From Candidatus Cloacimonadota bacterium (GTDB lineage Bacteria > Cloacimonadota > Cloacimonadia > Cloacimonadales > TCS61), in the NCBI GenBank assembly GCA_016927675.1, contig JAFGMF010000100.1, positions 1 through 7,714 of the forward strand: a stretch of DNA of 7,714 nt, written 5' to 3'. Below the pieces are notes generated by a model, which saw nothing but the letters and a program-made list of their open reading frames with translations, searched no databases and was not told the origin of the DNA. A program made the position numbers and the translations under genes. Of this stretch, positions 1 to 6,528 are shown one piece after another; the first letter of the stretch is position 1; each line of letters begins with the position of its first letter.

Positions 1-110
1 AGATCCCTGATGTGCCCCATTGATGCTTTGATGATATAATCATCTCCAAGAAAACGGGAAATGGTTTTTGCTTTTGCCGGTGATTCCACTATTATCAGAT
101 CTTTTGCCAT
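1..110 (-). CDS. topA: DNA topoisomerase I, N-terminal fragment (runs off the left edge)
   Basis: Type IA topoisomerase, a cytoplasmic enzyme that relaxes negatively supercoiled DNA by single-strand passage. Only 36 codons and two bases lie inside the window. Reading leftward from the ATG at 110-108, the protein begins MAKDLIIVESPAKAKT and continues to a KASMGHIRD segment. This is the start of the Toprim domain shared by bacterial TopA proteins. Glu9 in the VESPAKAK motif corresponds to the conserved metal-binding/catalytic Toprim glutamate. The start is supported by an AGGA-type ribosome binding site in the preceding 15 nt, which overlaps the TAG stop of the upstream gene. The gap is only 9 nt, so translation is probably coupled to the Smg-like gene. 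The match is distinctive despite the short length. The catalytic tyrosine and zinc-finger regions lie outside the window, so intactness cannot be judged. Confidence 0.93.
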   Translation of the reverse strand, partial: MAKDLIIVESPAKAKTISRFLGDDYIIKASMGHIRD

Positions 111-119
111 ATCCTGTTC

Positions 120-554
120 CTAATTTATTTCTTCTTCAAAATCATTTTCTTCATCTTCGATAAAAAACAGCTCGATCAATTCCCTGATGGTAATATCAGT
201 CTGACCGGAAAAAATGATGAAATTTACGATCTCATCCATTATCTTTTTATCTATCCTCTTACGGGAAAAAGCATGTAACTGCAATGATAATGTAATTATC
301 TTCTCGAACATATCTTTATTCAAGGATCCATTATTCAGTAAATTGATCATGTATCCGAATGCTTCCGGCGTGATCACCCTTTTTTCCTCTGCTGCCATGA
401 TCCTGTTGTAAGTTTCTGAACCTTCTTTTCTGAGAACTGCTTCCATAAATGCTTTGAGCTCCTTCTCCGTCATACCCATCTGTTTAAGTTTTTCCTTCAT
501 CGGTTTATCACTGAACATTATTTCCAGCAATTCTTCAAAACGAGTTTTTTCCAT
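120..554 (-). CDS. Smg-like (DUF494 family) protein upstream of topA
   Basis: A 144-aa acidic, helix-rich, probably cytosolic protein with no signal peptide or membrane segment. The middle reads EEKRVITPEAFGYMINLLNNG (residues 56-76, EEKR onward). It is followed by a helix with an EKIITLSLQL pattern (84-93) and an acidic/hydrophobic stretch, DEIVNFIIF (107-115). That order (R-x-hydrophobic-T-P-E-A, a Gly turn, a regulatory-looking helix, then a hydrophobic helix near the C-terminus) resembles the Smg/DUF494 family, about 150 aa in enterobacteria. There smg is also located next to topA, which supports the call. The C-terminus is strongly acidic (EDEENDFEEEIN). The family's function is not established, and none is asserted here. 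The start at 554 has an AAGGAT ribosome binding site about 10 nt upstream. The gene lies 36 nt after secA and 9 nt before topA. I assigned the family from pattern memory, without a profile search, so a lineage-specific unknown remains possible. Confidence 0.65.
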   Translation of the reverse strand: MEKTRFEELLEIMFSDKPMKEKLKQMGMTEKELKAFMEAVLRKEGSETYNRIMAAEEKRVITPEAFGYMINLLNNGSLNKDMFEKIITLSLQLHAFSRKRIDKKIMDEIVNFIIFSGQTDITIRELIELFFIEDEENDFEEEIN

Positions 555-590
555 AAAATTTTGATCCTTGTTTAATATATAAGAGAAATA

Positions 591-3500
591 TTATGACAGA
601 TTTTCTATCCTGCCACAACATTTTTTATATTTCTTGCCACTGCCGCAGGGACAGGGGTCATTACGCCCGATCTTCTCGCCCACGACCCTCGGCTTCAGCT
701 TTGGCCTTTCTCCCATTGCAGGTGGCATTCCTGATTGCTCACCAGTCTGTAATGCCGGATCTGCGGTAGGTCGAGCCTGCTGAAAAGCTGAAGCTGCCTG
801 ATGCCTCTGCTCAGCCATTTTGATAAAATCCTGCAGATTCTCGGGTGCAATGATATAAGTTGTAAAAACTTTTCGCGAAACTTCCCGATGTATCTTGGCA
901 ACCAGATCCTGAAAAAGCAGATAAGCTTCTTTTTTATATTCGATCAGCGGATCTTTCTGACCATAAGCACGAAATCCAATACCTTCCTTTAACAGATCCA
1001 TCTCATGGAGATGATCCCGCCAGAGATTATCAACAATGTGCAGCAATACCCGCCTTTCGATCTCCCTCATCTGCTCCGAACTAAGCTCCGCTTCCCTGCG
1101 TTCGTAAGCCTGCAGAACAGCTTCGATGATGTTGGAGATCAGATTGTCCAACGTGGGATGCTCCGAAAGAACTTCCTCTTCCCGTAACTGAACATTGAAA
1201 TTATTTTTTATCCATTGGATAATATTGTCAAGTTGCCAGTCTTCATAATACTTGATCTCCCCGACTTCTCCCTCAACCAAATCGCTTATGGTATTCCTGA
1301 TCATGTCGATTATTTCGATCTTCAGGTCATAACCTTTTAAAACATTCCGTCGGTATGAATAGATCACTTCCCGCTGTTGATTCATCACTTCATCGTATTT
1401 GAGCAACTGCTTTCTTACTTCGAAATTATATGCTTCAACACGTTTCTGGGCTTTTTCTACTGCTTTTGTCATCCAGGGATGAACAATTGCTTCCCCTTCC
1501 TTGAACCCGAATTTCATCATCATCGGCGCTAATCTGTCGGGTGCGAATAATCTCATCAGATCATCTTCCAGAGAAAGATAAAACCGCGATGTTCCGGGAT
1601 CTCCCTGTCTCCCGCTTCGTCCCCTGAGCTGCCTGTCTATCCTTCTGCTCTCATGCCGCTCGGTTCCGATCACATGCAGTCCATCCAGAGGCAGACCATA
1701 GAAAAATTCCTCCGTTCTGCTGCGAGAAAGATTCAGATAGTTTTCCTTTTCCTGAGTGACTACACCAGGTCCAAGCTTGATATCAGTTCCCCGACCAGCC
1801 ATGTTGGTGGCGATGGTAACAGATCCTGGCTCTCCGGCCTGTTTGATTATTTCGGCTTCACTTTCATGAAATTTTGCATTGAGCACCTGATGTTTGATCC
1901 CGTTGCGCCGAAGAAGACGACTGAGCGTTTCCGACACTTCAACAGTAACCGTACCGACCAGAACAGGTTTCTGCCTTTCATACCAGTATTTGATCTCTTC
2001 GATGATCGCTTTATACTTTTCATTTTTCGTTAAATATATTTCATCATCATGATCAATTCGGGAAATAGGCAGATTGGTCGGGATAACTCTTACAGGCAGA
2101 TTATATATCTCCATGAATTCCGCTTCTTCAGTAACTGCCGTACCAGTCATCCCCGATAATTTATCATACATCCTGAAATAATTCTGCAGGGTTATGGTTG
2201 CAAAAGTCTGTGTGGCTTCTTCTATCTGAACATTTTCCTTCGCTTCCAGAGCCTGATGCAGTCCGTCACTGAATCTTCTGCCCGGCATCATCCTGCCGGT
2301 AAATTCATCGACGATCATAACCTTATTATCATTTACGACATAATCTACATCTTTTTCAAAAAGGGTATAACTTTTCAATAACTGTTTGATATTATGGAGT
2401 TTTTCATTTTTATCAAGAAAACTGGATGTTATTTCATCTTTCTTCTTAGATTTCTGCTCAAAATTAAGATCATCTCTTTCTTCAACTTCGGCCAGTTTAT
2501 CATCAAGCTGTTCCAGAACAAAAAGATCAGATTCTTTCTGAGCAACCAGATCATTTCCTTTTTCAGTCAATTCCACACTATTCTGTTTTTCTTCAACAAC
2601 AAAAAAAAGTTCAGCATCCAATTCGTGTAATTTTTTATCCCGGATCAGATAGCTTTCATAATCGTTCACCAGTTTTTTCAGTTCGCCATCTTTCATAAGC
2701 TTGATAAAATTCTTATTTTGGGGATCTGCCCGTTTAACAAGTAATAATAACTCTGCAATTTCGTTGTAATCAGGCTTCTCCTGGACAAGAAGCTGCTTGA
2801 TCTTGTTCAGATAAGTTTTCACCAGCATACTTTGAGTGTTGACCAGTCTCAGGATAACCGGTTTCAATTCTTTATAAAAATTCTTGCTTTCCTGAACAGG
2901 CCCGCTGATAATCAAAGGTGTTCTGGCTTCATCAATCAGCACGCTGTCTACTTCATCGACGATGGCAAATTGATGATAACGTTGTGCAAGCCTTGACTCT
3001 GAAGTTGCCATATTATCCCGCAAATAATCAAACCCGAATTCGCTGTTTGTTCCATAGGTAACATCGCATTGATAGGCTGCCTTCCTGTCTCCGATATCTA
3101 TCCCGGTTGTAATGCAGCCTACGGTGAGTCCGTGAAAAGTAAAGATGATCCCCATCCATTCTGAATCTCTCTGGGCAAGATAATCATTCACCGTAATCAA
3201 ATGCACACCCCGCCCCAACATGGCATTCAGAAAAAGCGGCAAGGTTGCTACCAGGGTTTTTCCTTCACCCGTTGCCATTTCGGCAATCATCCCCTGATGA
3301 AGAACAATTGCTCCGATCAACTGGACATCAAACGGGACCATATCCCAGACCTGTTCGTTGCCTCTTACTTGATAACGGTGACCGAGCAGTCTTCTGCAGG
3401 TATCCTTAACAATGGCATATACTTCTGGAAGATAAGCAGTTAATAACTCCTGCGTATGAACTTTAAGTTCCTCCCTCTGCCGATCAATCTCGTTGCCGAT

Positions 3501-3749
3501 CGTCATCTTTCTGCTCTCTTCCGGTTCCTGCTGATAATTTTCTTCTAACTCAGTTAACTTCTGTTCTAAAGGTTCCAGCTCATTTCTGATCTCAATCTTG
3601 ATCTTTTTAATCCTGTCTCTCAATTGATCATCATCCAAAGAACTTAATCCAGTATAGATATCATTTATCTCTTTTACCAGCGGTAAAAATTTTCTGATCT
3701 CTCTCTCATTTCTGTCACCAAATAACTTATAGGTCACACCCTTAAACAT
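591..3749 (-). CDS. secA: Preprotein translocase ATPase subunit SecA (long form)
   Basis: ATP-driven motor that pushes unfolded preproteins through SecYEG at the inner membrane. The 1052-aa protein is complete. It has Walker A MATGEGKT (158-165), Walker B/DEVD and DEARTPLIISG (263-283), EFTGR (482-486), SGMTGTA (532-538), TNMAGRGTDIKLG (648-660) and the arginine-rich motif VI region (695-719). The helical scaffold/wing region is at about 750-960. A Pro/Gln-rich linker (about 985-1020) leads to a SEC-C zinc-binding tail with CPCGSGKKYKKCC (1033-1045), the CxCx8CC metal site that contacts SecB or ribosomes in studied SecAs. Against E. coli SecA (901 aa) the Walker motifs are shifted by about 56 residues, owing to a charged, coiled-coil-like N-terminal insert (about 50-105). 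A second insert of roughly 90 residues lies in the cross-linking domain (somewhere in 285-465). The ATG at 3749 has a GAGGTAGGA ribosome binding site 2-10 nt upstream. The gene heads the leftward operon secA-smg-topA. Confidence 0.98.
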   Translation of the reverse strand: MFKGVTYKLFGDRNEREIRKFLPLVKEINDIYTGLSSLDDDQLRDRIKKIKIEIRNELEPLEQKLTELEENYQQEPEESRKMTIGNEIDRQREELKVHTQELLTAYLPEVYAIVKDTCRRLLGHRYQVRGNEQVWDMVPFDVQLIGAIVLHQGMIAEMATGEGKTLVATLPLFLNAMLGRGVHLITVNDYLAQRDSEWMGIIFTFHGLTVGCITTGIDIGDRKAAYQCDVTYGTNSEFGFDYLRDNMATSESRLAQRYHQFAIVDEVDSVLIDEARTPLIISGPVQESKNFYKELKPVILRLVNTQSMLVKTYLNKIKQLLVQEKPDYNEIAELLLLVKRADPQNKNFIKLMKDGELKKLVNDYESYLIRDKKLHELDAELFFVVEEKQNSVELTEKGNDLVAQKESDLFVLEQLDDKLAEVEERDDLNFEQKSKKKDEITSSFLDKNEKLHNIKQLLKSYTLFEKDVDYVVNDNKVMIVDEFTGRMMPGRRFSDGLHQALEAKENVQIEEATQTFATITLQNYFRMYDKLSGMTGTAVTEEAEFMEIYNLPVRVIPTNLPISRIDHDDEIYLTKNEKYKAIIEEIKYWYERQKPVLVGTVTVEVSETLSRLLRRNGIKHQVLNAKFHESEAEIIKQAGEPGSVTIATNMAGRGTDIKLGPGVVTQEKENYLNLSRSRTEEFFYGLPLDGLHVIGTERHESRRIDRQLRGRSGRQGDPGTSRFYLSLEDDLMRLFAPDRLAPMMMKFGFKEGEAIVHPWMTKAVEKAQKRVEAYNFEVRKQLLKYDEVMNQQREVIYSYRRNVLKGYDLKIEIIDMIRNTISDLVEGEVGEIKYYEDWQLDNIIQWIKNNFNVQLREEEVLSEHPTLDNLISNIIEAVLQAYERREAELSSEQMREIERRVLLHIVDNLWRDHLHEMDLLKEGIGFRAYGQKDPLIEYKKEAYLLFQDLVAKIHREVSRKVFTTYIIAPENLQDFIKMAEQRHQAASAFQQARPTADPALQTGEQSGMPPAMGERPKLKPRVVGEKIGRNDPCPCGSGKKYKKCCGRIENLS

Positions 3750-3883
3750 ATCCTACCTCTTTATTTTATCCCAAAAAACTGCAAAATATACCTTTGCCAA
3801 GAGTTTCTGCTGTTTGTTGAGTGTCAAATTATTTACTAACTTATTTAATTATAACTGCAACAATCAGAACCATTGCCGATTTC

Positions 3884-3899
3884 TTGAATAGTTATTCAA
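3884..3899. repeat. 16-bp palindrome TTGAATA-gt-TATTCAA
   Basis: Two perfect 7-bp arms separated by two bases form a compact palindrome typical in size of a dimeric repressor or activator site. It lies 12 bp upstream of the candidate -35 of the transketolase promoter, a position that would suit an activator. A second, overlapping inverted repeat (TCAAAT at 3896-3901 with ATTTGA at 3909-3914) shares its right arm. No regulator is encoded in the window, and AT-rich palindromes of this size can arise by chance. Confidence 0.4.
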
Positions 3900-3910
3900 A
3901 TATTCTAGAT

Positions 3911-3938
3911 TTGACAAAGATTTTATCTTTTTTAATCT
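3911..3938 (+). promoter_or_regulatory. Candidate promoter for the transketolase operon
   Basis: A perfect TTGACA -35 hexamer (3911-3916) is followed after 16 bp by TAATCT (3933-3938), which matches the sigma-70 -10 consensus at three of six positions. Transcription would start near 3945, giving a leader of about 55 nt before the ribosome binding site and start at 4001. The match is modest, and other -10-like hexamers (TATAGT at 3949-3954, TATAAG at 3975-3980) lack well-spaced -35 elements. The promoter grammar of this unknown phylum may also differ from sigma-70 consensus, so this is a candidate only. Confidence 0.35.
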
Positions 3939-3958
3939 TGACGAAAATTATAGTCAAG
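3937..3958. repeat. Inverted repeat CTTGAC-N10-GTCAAG in the transketolase leader/promoter
   Basis: Perfect 6-bp arms (3937-3942 and 3953-3958) flank a 10-nt AT-rich spacer. If the candidate promoter is right, the element covers the end of the -10 and the transcription start, where a repressor would bind. As RNA it could only form a short, weak hairpin. It shares its TTGAC core with the candidate -35 box, so the resemblance may simply reflect promoter-like sequence. Confidence 0.35.
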
Positions 3959-3984
3959 TCATTCAGATGAATTGTATAAGTCCG

Positions 3985-4000
3985 AAAGGAGATTTTTTTT
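3985..4000 (+). promoter_or_regulatory. Ribosome binding site of transketolase with an 8-T spacer
   Basis: AAAGGAGA (3985-3992) is a strong Shine-Dalgarno sequence. It is followed by eight consecutive T residues (3993-4000) directly before the ATG at 4001. The nine-base spacing from GGAG to ATG is normal and fixes this start codon. The homopolymeric spacer keeps the initiation region unstructured. Confidence 0.8.
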
Positions 4001-5902
4001 ATGGAATTTACCAAAGCAGAACTGACAGCTCAAGAACTGCAGAATTTACCGGCTCTTGCCAAACTTGCCCGGGGAGCTATCCTCAAAATGACGACGCTGG
4101 CTGCTTCGGGTCACCCTGGCGGATCGATGTCCACGATTGACTTTCTGCTGATGTTGCTGAATCTTGCCAATATTGACCCTGAGAAACCAAAATGGCCTGA
4201 ACGCGATCGGATCATCGTCAGCCACGGCCATGTTTCACCTGCGGTTTATGCTGCTTTAGCTTTGAAAGGATATTTTGATCTTGATCAGGCAATAGCGGGA
4301 TTCAGGCTTGCTGGAAGCCGGTACGAGGGTCATATAGAACCTGAAGTTCCCGGAGTTGAATGGGCCAGCGGAAATCTGGGGCAGGGTTTGTCCGCAGCCT
4401 GTGGTGTTGCTCTCGGCTGTCGTCAGAAAGGAATTGATAACCACGTTTTTGTGCTGATGGGTGATGGTGAACAACAAAAGGGTCAGCTTGGAGAAGCACG
4501 CCGATTCGCAGTTAAATACAAGCTGAATAATCTGATCGGATTTATCGATCTTAACGGATTACAGATCAGCGGTCAGACATGCCAGGTCATGCCCCAGAAT
4601 ATCAGCGCTAATTATCAGGCTGATGGCTGGAAGGTTCTCAATATTGACGGTCATGATTTTTCGGAAATTCAAAATGCTATTCTGAAAGCTGTTTCTGCGC
4701 AAATCCCTACAGTGATCATTGGCCGGACAACGATGGGTAAAGGTGTATCTTTTATGGAAAATCAGGAGAAATTCCACGGTTCAGCTCTCAACATCGATCA
4801 GCTTGAGATTGCCCTGAAAGAGTTAGGCTTGGATAACGATCTGGAGAAATATCGAATCTTAAGAAAAAAATTTCATCCTGAACCAAACAGACATGATTCA
4901 CCCCTGTCCTTCAATCTTAACATCGGTAAACCCAGAATCTACCGTGACAAGACGGATAACAGATCTGCCTGGGGAAATGCCCTTACCGATCTCGCCAATG
5001 CAAATCAAAACATACCTTTTGCCGTGTTTGACTGCGATCTTTCCGGCAGCGTCAAAACTTCTGGATTTGCCGCAGTTCGACCTGATTCTTTTTACCAAAG
5101 CGGCATCTCGGAACATCACACTGCTGTTGCTGCCGGCGCTATGTCCAAAGAAATACCCCATGTTTTTTTCAGCGATTTCGGTGTTTTCGGGATTAGCGAA
5201 ACTTATAATCAACACCGTTTGAATGATATCAACCATACTAATCTGAAACTTATCACAACCCATGTAGGGCTGGATGTCGGTGAAGACGGTAAAACTCATC
5301 AATGTATCGATTATCTGGGATTATTCTCCAATTTGTTTCATTTCCGTGTTATAATTCCGGCTGATCCCAATCAGACTGATAAAGTAATCCGTTTTATCTC
5401 GACCCGTAAGGGAAATTTCCTGGTCCCTCTAGGACGAAGCAAACTTGAGATCATCGAAGATAGCTCCGGAGAACCTTTCTTTGCTGATGACTACAGTTTC
5501 GAATACGGACAGGCAGACCTTTTCAAGGATGGTTCGGACGCAGCTCTTCTTACCATGGGAACTTTAGCCGGTAAGGCTCTGGCAATTGCCCGGGAACTTG
5601 AAACTGAAGATATCCACCTTCAGGTCTGGAACCTGTCATGTCCTCTGGCTCTCGATAAAAACGCAATCCTGCAGGCAGCTTCTACCGGAACGATCTTTAC
5701 CTATGAAGATCATAATGTTAATACCGGGATCGGAAGCCTGGTGGCTCAGAAAATGGTCGAGTTGGGAATCAATTGCAGACTGGTTAAATTTGGTGTCTCG
5801 GATTATGCCGGTTCCGGCAGATCAGAAGATGTTTTCAAGGGTGCTAAACTGGATTTTGATCATATCAAAAATACGATAATTGACAATCTAAAGAAAAAAT
5901 AA
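4001..5902 (+). CDS. tkt: Transketolase, full-length single chain
   Basis: Thiamine-diphosphate enzyme of the non-oxidative pentose phosphate pathway that moves two-carbon ketol units between sugar phosphates in the cytosol. The 633-aa chain is slightly shorter than E. coli TktA (663). The N-terminal pyrophosphate domain has SGHPGGS (36-42), SHGHVSPA (74-81), the ThDP/metal motif GDGEQQKGQ (154-162) with Asn185 in DLNGLQI about 30 residues later, and FHGSAL (258-263). The pyrimidine domain starts near 320 (RSAWGNAL). It carries the likely catalytic Glu371 in GISEHHT and GEDGKTHQ (427-434), with Arg479 in PLGRS. A C-terminal transketolase domain follows from about 510. The GDGE...YKL-NNLI...NGLQI wording resembles the split two-subunit transketolases, here joined in one chain. 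The catalytic-Glu context SEHH differs from the REF or AEQN seen in familiar members, so a related ketol transferase cannot be excluded. It is the first gene of a rightward four-gene operon. Confidence 0.92.
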   Translation: MEFTKAELTAQELQNLPALAKLARGAILKMTTLAASGHPGGSMSTIDFLLMLLNLANIDPEKPKWPERDRIIVSHGHVSPAVYAALALKGYFDLDQAIAGFRLAGSRYEGHIEPEVPGVEWASGNLGQGLSAACGVALGCRQKGIDNHVFVLMGDGEQQKGQLGEARRFAVKYKLNNLIGFIDLNGLQISGQTCQVMPQNISANYQADGWKVLNIDGHDFSEIQNAILKAVSAQIPTVIIGRTTMGKGVSFMENQEKFHGSALNIDQLEIALKELGLDNDLEKYRILRKKFHPEPNRHDSPLSFNLNIGKPRIYRDKTDNRSAWGNALTDLANANQNIPFAVFDCDLSGSVKTSGFAAVRPDSFYQSGISEHHTAVAAGAMSKEIPHVFFSDFGVFGISETYNQHRLNDINHTNLKLITTHVGLDVGEDGKTHQCIDYLGLFSNLFHFRVIIPADPNQTDKVIRFISTRKGNFLVPLGRSKLEIIEDSSGEPFFADDYSFEYGQADLFKDGSDAALLTMGTLAGKALAIARELETEDIHLQVWNLSCPLALDKNAILQAASTGTIFTYEDHNVNTGIGSLVAQKMVELGINCRLVKFGVSDYAGSGRSEDVFKGAKLDFDHIKNTIIDNLKKK

Positions 5903-5907
5903 ATTAC

Positions 5908-5917
5908 AAGGGAGGAA
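5908..5917 (+). promoter_or_regulatory. Ribosome binding site of the TerB-like gene
   Basis: AAGGGAGGAA lies a few bases before the ATG at 5921, within the 18-nt gap after the transketolase stop. It is a near-ideal Shine-Dalgarno sequence. It supports this start and suggests independent, efficient initiation within the shared transcript. Confidence 0.75.
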
Positions 5918-5920
5918 TCT

Positions 5921-6514
5921 ATGGCCAGATGGTCCGAGAAAATTGGCAATATCATTAAATACGCTGGAGAACAGCAAGGTAATGAACATGAACTGGATTC
6001 TTTTTTCATCTCCAAAGCTTACATCCCTAAGACGGAGCAGGAAAAACAGGAGTATGAAGAATTTTCTCTGGTTTCAGCCAGTATGGCCATACTGATCCAT
6101 ATTGCCAAGGCAGACAAGGTAATGCATCCGGAAGAAATATCAAGGATTATTGATGATCTTACTTTTCAACTGGAACAAAGACCCTTTGAATATGAATCTC
6201 TTTCGGAAAAATTCGGACTGAAAGACCGCGAAATAATCAGAAATCTGTTCGATAAATTGCTCAAAGAATATGAAAACAATTTACTAGACCTGGATAAGAT
6301 CATTGAAATAATCAACAGAATTTATCAGAATAATCCGGAAAAAAGGTATTATCTGATTCGCCTCTGTTTTTATTGTGCACTTTCTGATACTGAACTGGAC
6401 AACTCAGAAGAACAGGCAATTAAAGAAATAGCCGCTAAACTGAACATCCCCCTTGAGGAGATGAATCGTATTGAGAACGAAGTTAAGGCAGAAATGGAAT
6501 ATAAAAAATCATGA
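5921..6514 (+). CDS. TerB-like helical protein of unknown function
   Basis: A 197-aa, charged, almost wholly helical protein without signal peptide or membrane span, so probably cytosolic. Two similar acidic segments are visible: ILIHIAKADKVMHPEEISRI (57-76) and LCFYCALSDTELDNSEEQAI (148-167). Each has a hydrophobic helix, then A-x-(S/A)D or A-D-K, then a D/H-x-E-E cap leading into another helix. This resembles the TerB/TerB-like fold (tellurite resistance TerB and DjlA N-terminal domains), in which such acidic residues cluster and may bind metal. The C-terminal stretch EIAAKLNIPLEEMNRIENE (169-187) is also typical of that fold. A TerB-like protein does not by itself imply tellurite resistance, and no other ter genes are present. 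The gene is 18 nt downstream of tkt and its TGA overlaps an alternative upstream ATG of the next gene (ATGA at 6511-6514). The family assignment is moderate and the function is unknown. Confidence 0.65.
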   Translation: MARWSEKIGNIIKYAGEQQGNEHELDSFFISKAYIPKTEQEKQEYEEFSLVSASMAILIHIAKADKVMHPEEISRIIDDLTFQLEQRPFEYESLSEKFGLKDREIIRNLFDKLLKEYENNLLDLDKIIEIINRIYQNNPEKRYYLIRLCFYCALSDTELDNSEEQAIKEIAAKLNIPLEEMNRIENEVKAEMEYKKS

Positions 6515-6518
6515 TAAC

Positions 6519-6524
6519 GGAGGG
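6519..6524 (+). promoter_or_regulatory. Ribosome binding site that decides the start of the first lipoprotein
   Basis: GGAGGG ends four bases before the ATG at 6529. An in-frame ATG six codons earlier (6511) overlaps the TGA of the TerB-like gene but lacks a comparable site. The later ATG also gives a cleaner lipoprotein signal peptide (MFKYLILG...), so 6529 is preferred. Confidence 0.75.
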
Positions 6525-6528
6525 ATTC

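Larger units (their letters stand above)
3750..4000. promoter_or_regulatory. Divergent intergenic control region between secA and transketolase
   Basis: These 251 bp separate the secA and transketolase start codons, and promoters for both directions must lie here. The stretch is clearly AT-rich and has no convincing coding potential. It contains repeated TTGA/TCAA tetramers (starting at 3817, 3824, 3884, 3896, 3911, 3938 and 3954), several of them arranged as inverted repeats. For the leftward direction, two weak candidates are visible: a perfect TATAAT on the minus strand (3853-3848), with no good -35 partner, and a perfect TTGACA on the minus strand (3827-3822), with only a poor -10 (ACTCTT) at 17 bp. 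I cannot choose between them. No riboswitch or RNA gene was recognised. Confidence 0.6.

Noticed and set aside
1..30. Shared string CTGATGTGCC near both window ends, suggestive of a terminal repeat
   Set aside because: The match is only ten bases and is explained by similar peptides (GHIRD in topA, RHIRE in the synthetase) on the minus strand.
1653..2033. Plus-strand open frame inside secA (126 codons)
   Set aside because: It lies entirely antisense to conserved SecA motifs, has no ribosome binding site and gives no recognisable protein.
3770..3805. Possible sigma-54 promoter on the minus strand (TTGGCA ... TTTGCA)
   Set aside because: The GG and GC dinucleotides are 14 bases apart rather than the required 10, so the spacing does not fit.
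3884..3899. TTGA...TCAA palindrome as an FNR/CRP-type box
   Set aside because: The half-sites TTGA and TCAA are separated by 8 bases here, whereas FNR sites have 6, so the family cannot be assigned.
3967..4140. Short reading frame from ATG 3967 across the transketolase ribosome binding site (possible upstream ORF)
   Set aside because: It lacks a ribosome binding site, overlaps the tkt start in another frame and encodes a composition typical of a frame shadow.
4898..5302. Minus-strand open frame inside the transketolase gene (134 codons)
   Set aside because: It is antisense to a well-conserved enzyme domain and has no promoter, ribosome binding site or domain pattern.
5586..5879. Plus-strand open frame (97 codons) in an alternate frame of the transketolase C-terminal domain
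   Set aside because: The transketolase frame here is clearly coding, and the alternate frame has no supporting signal.
6511..6528. Earlier start (ATG 6511) of the first lipoprotein, overlapping the TerB-like stop
   Set aside because: It has no good ribosome binding site, whereas GGAGGG precedes ATG 6529 at ideal distance and gives the better signal peptide.
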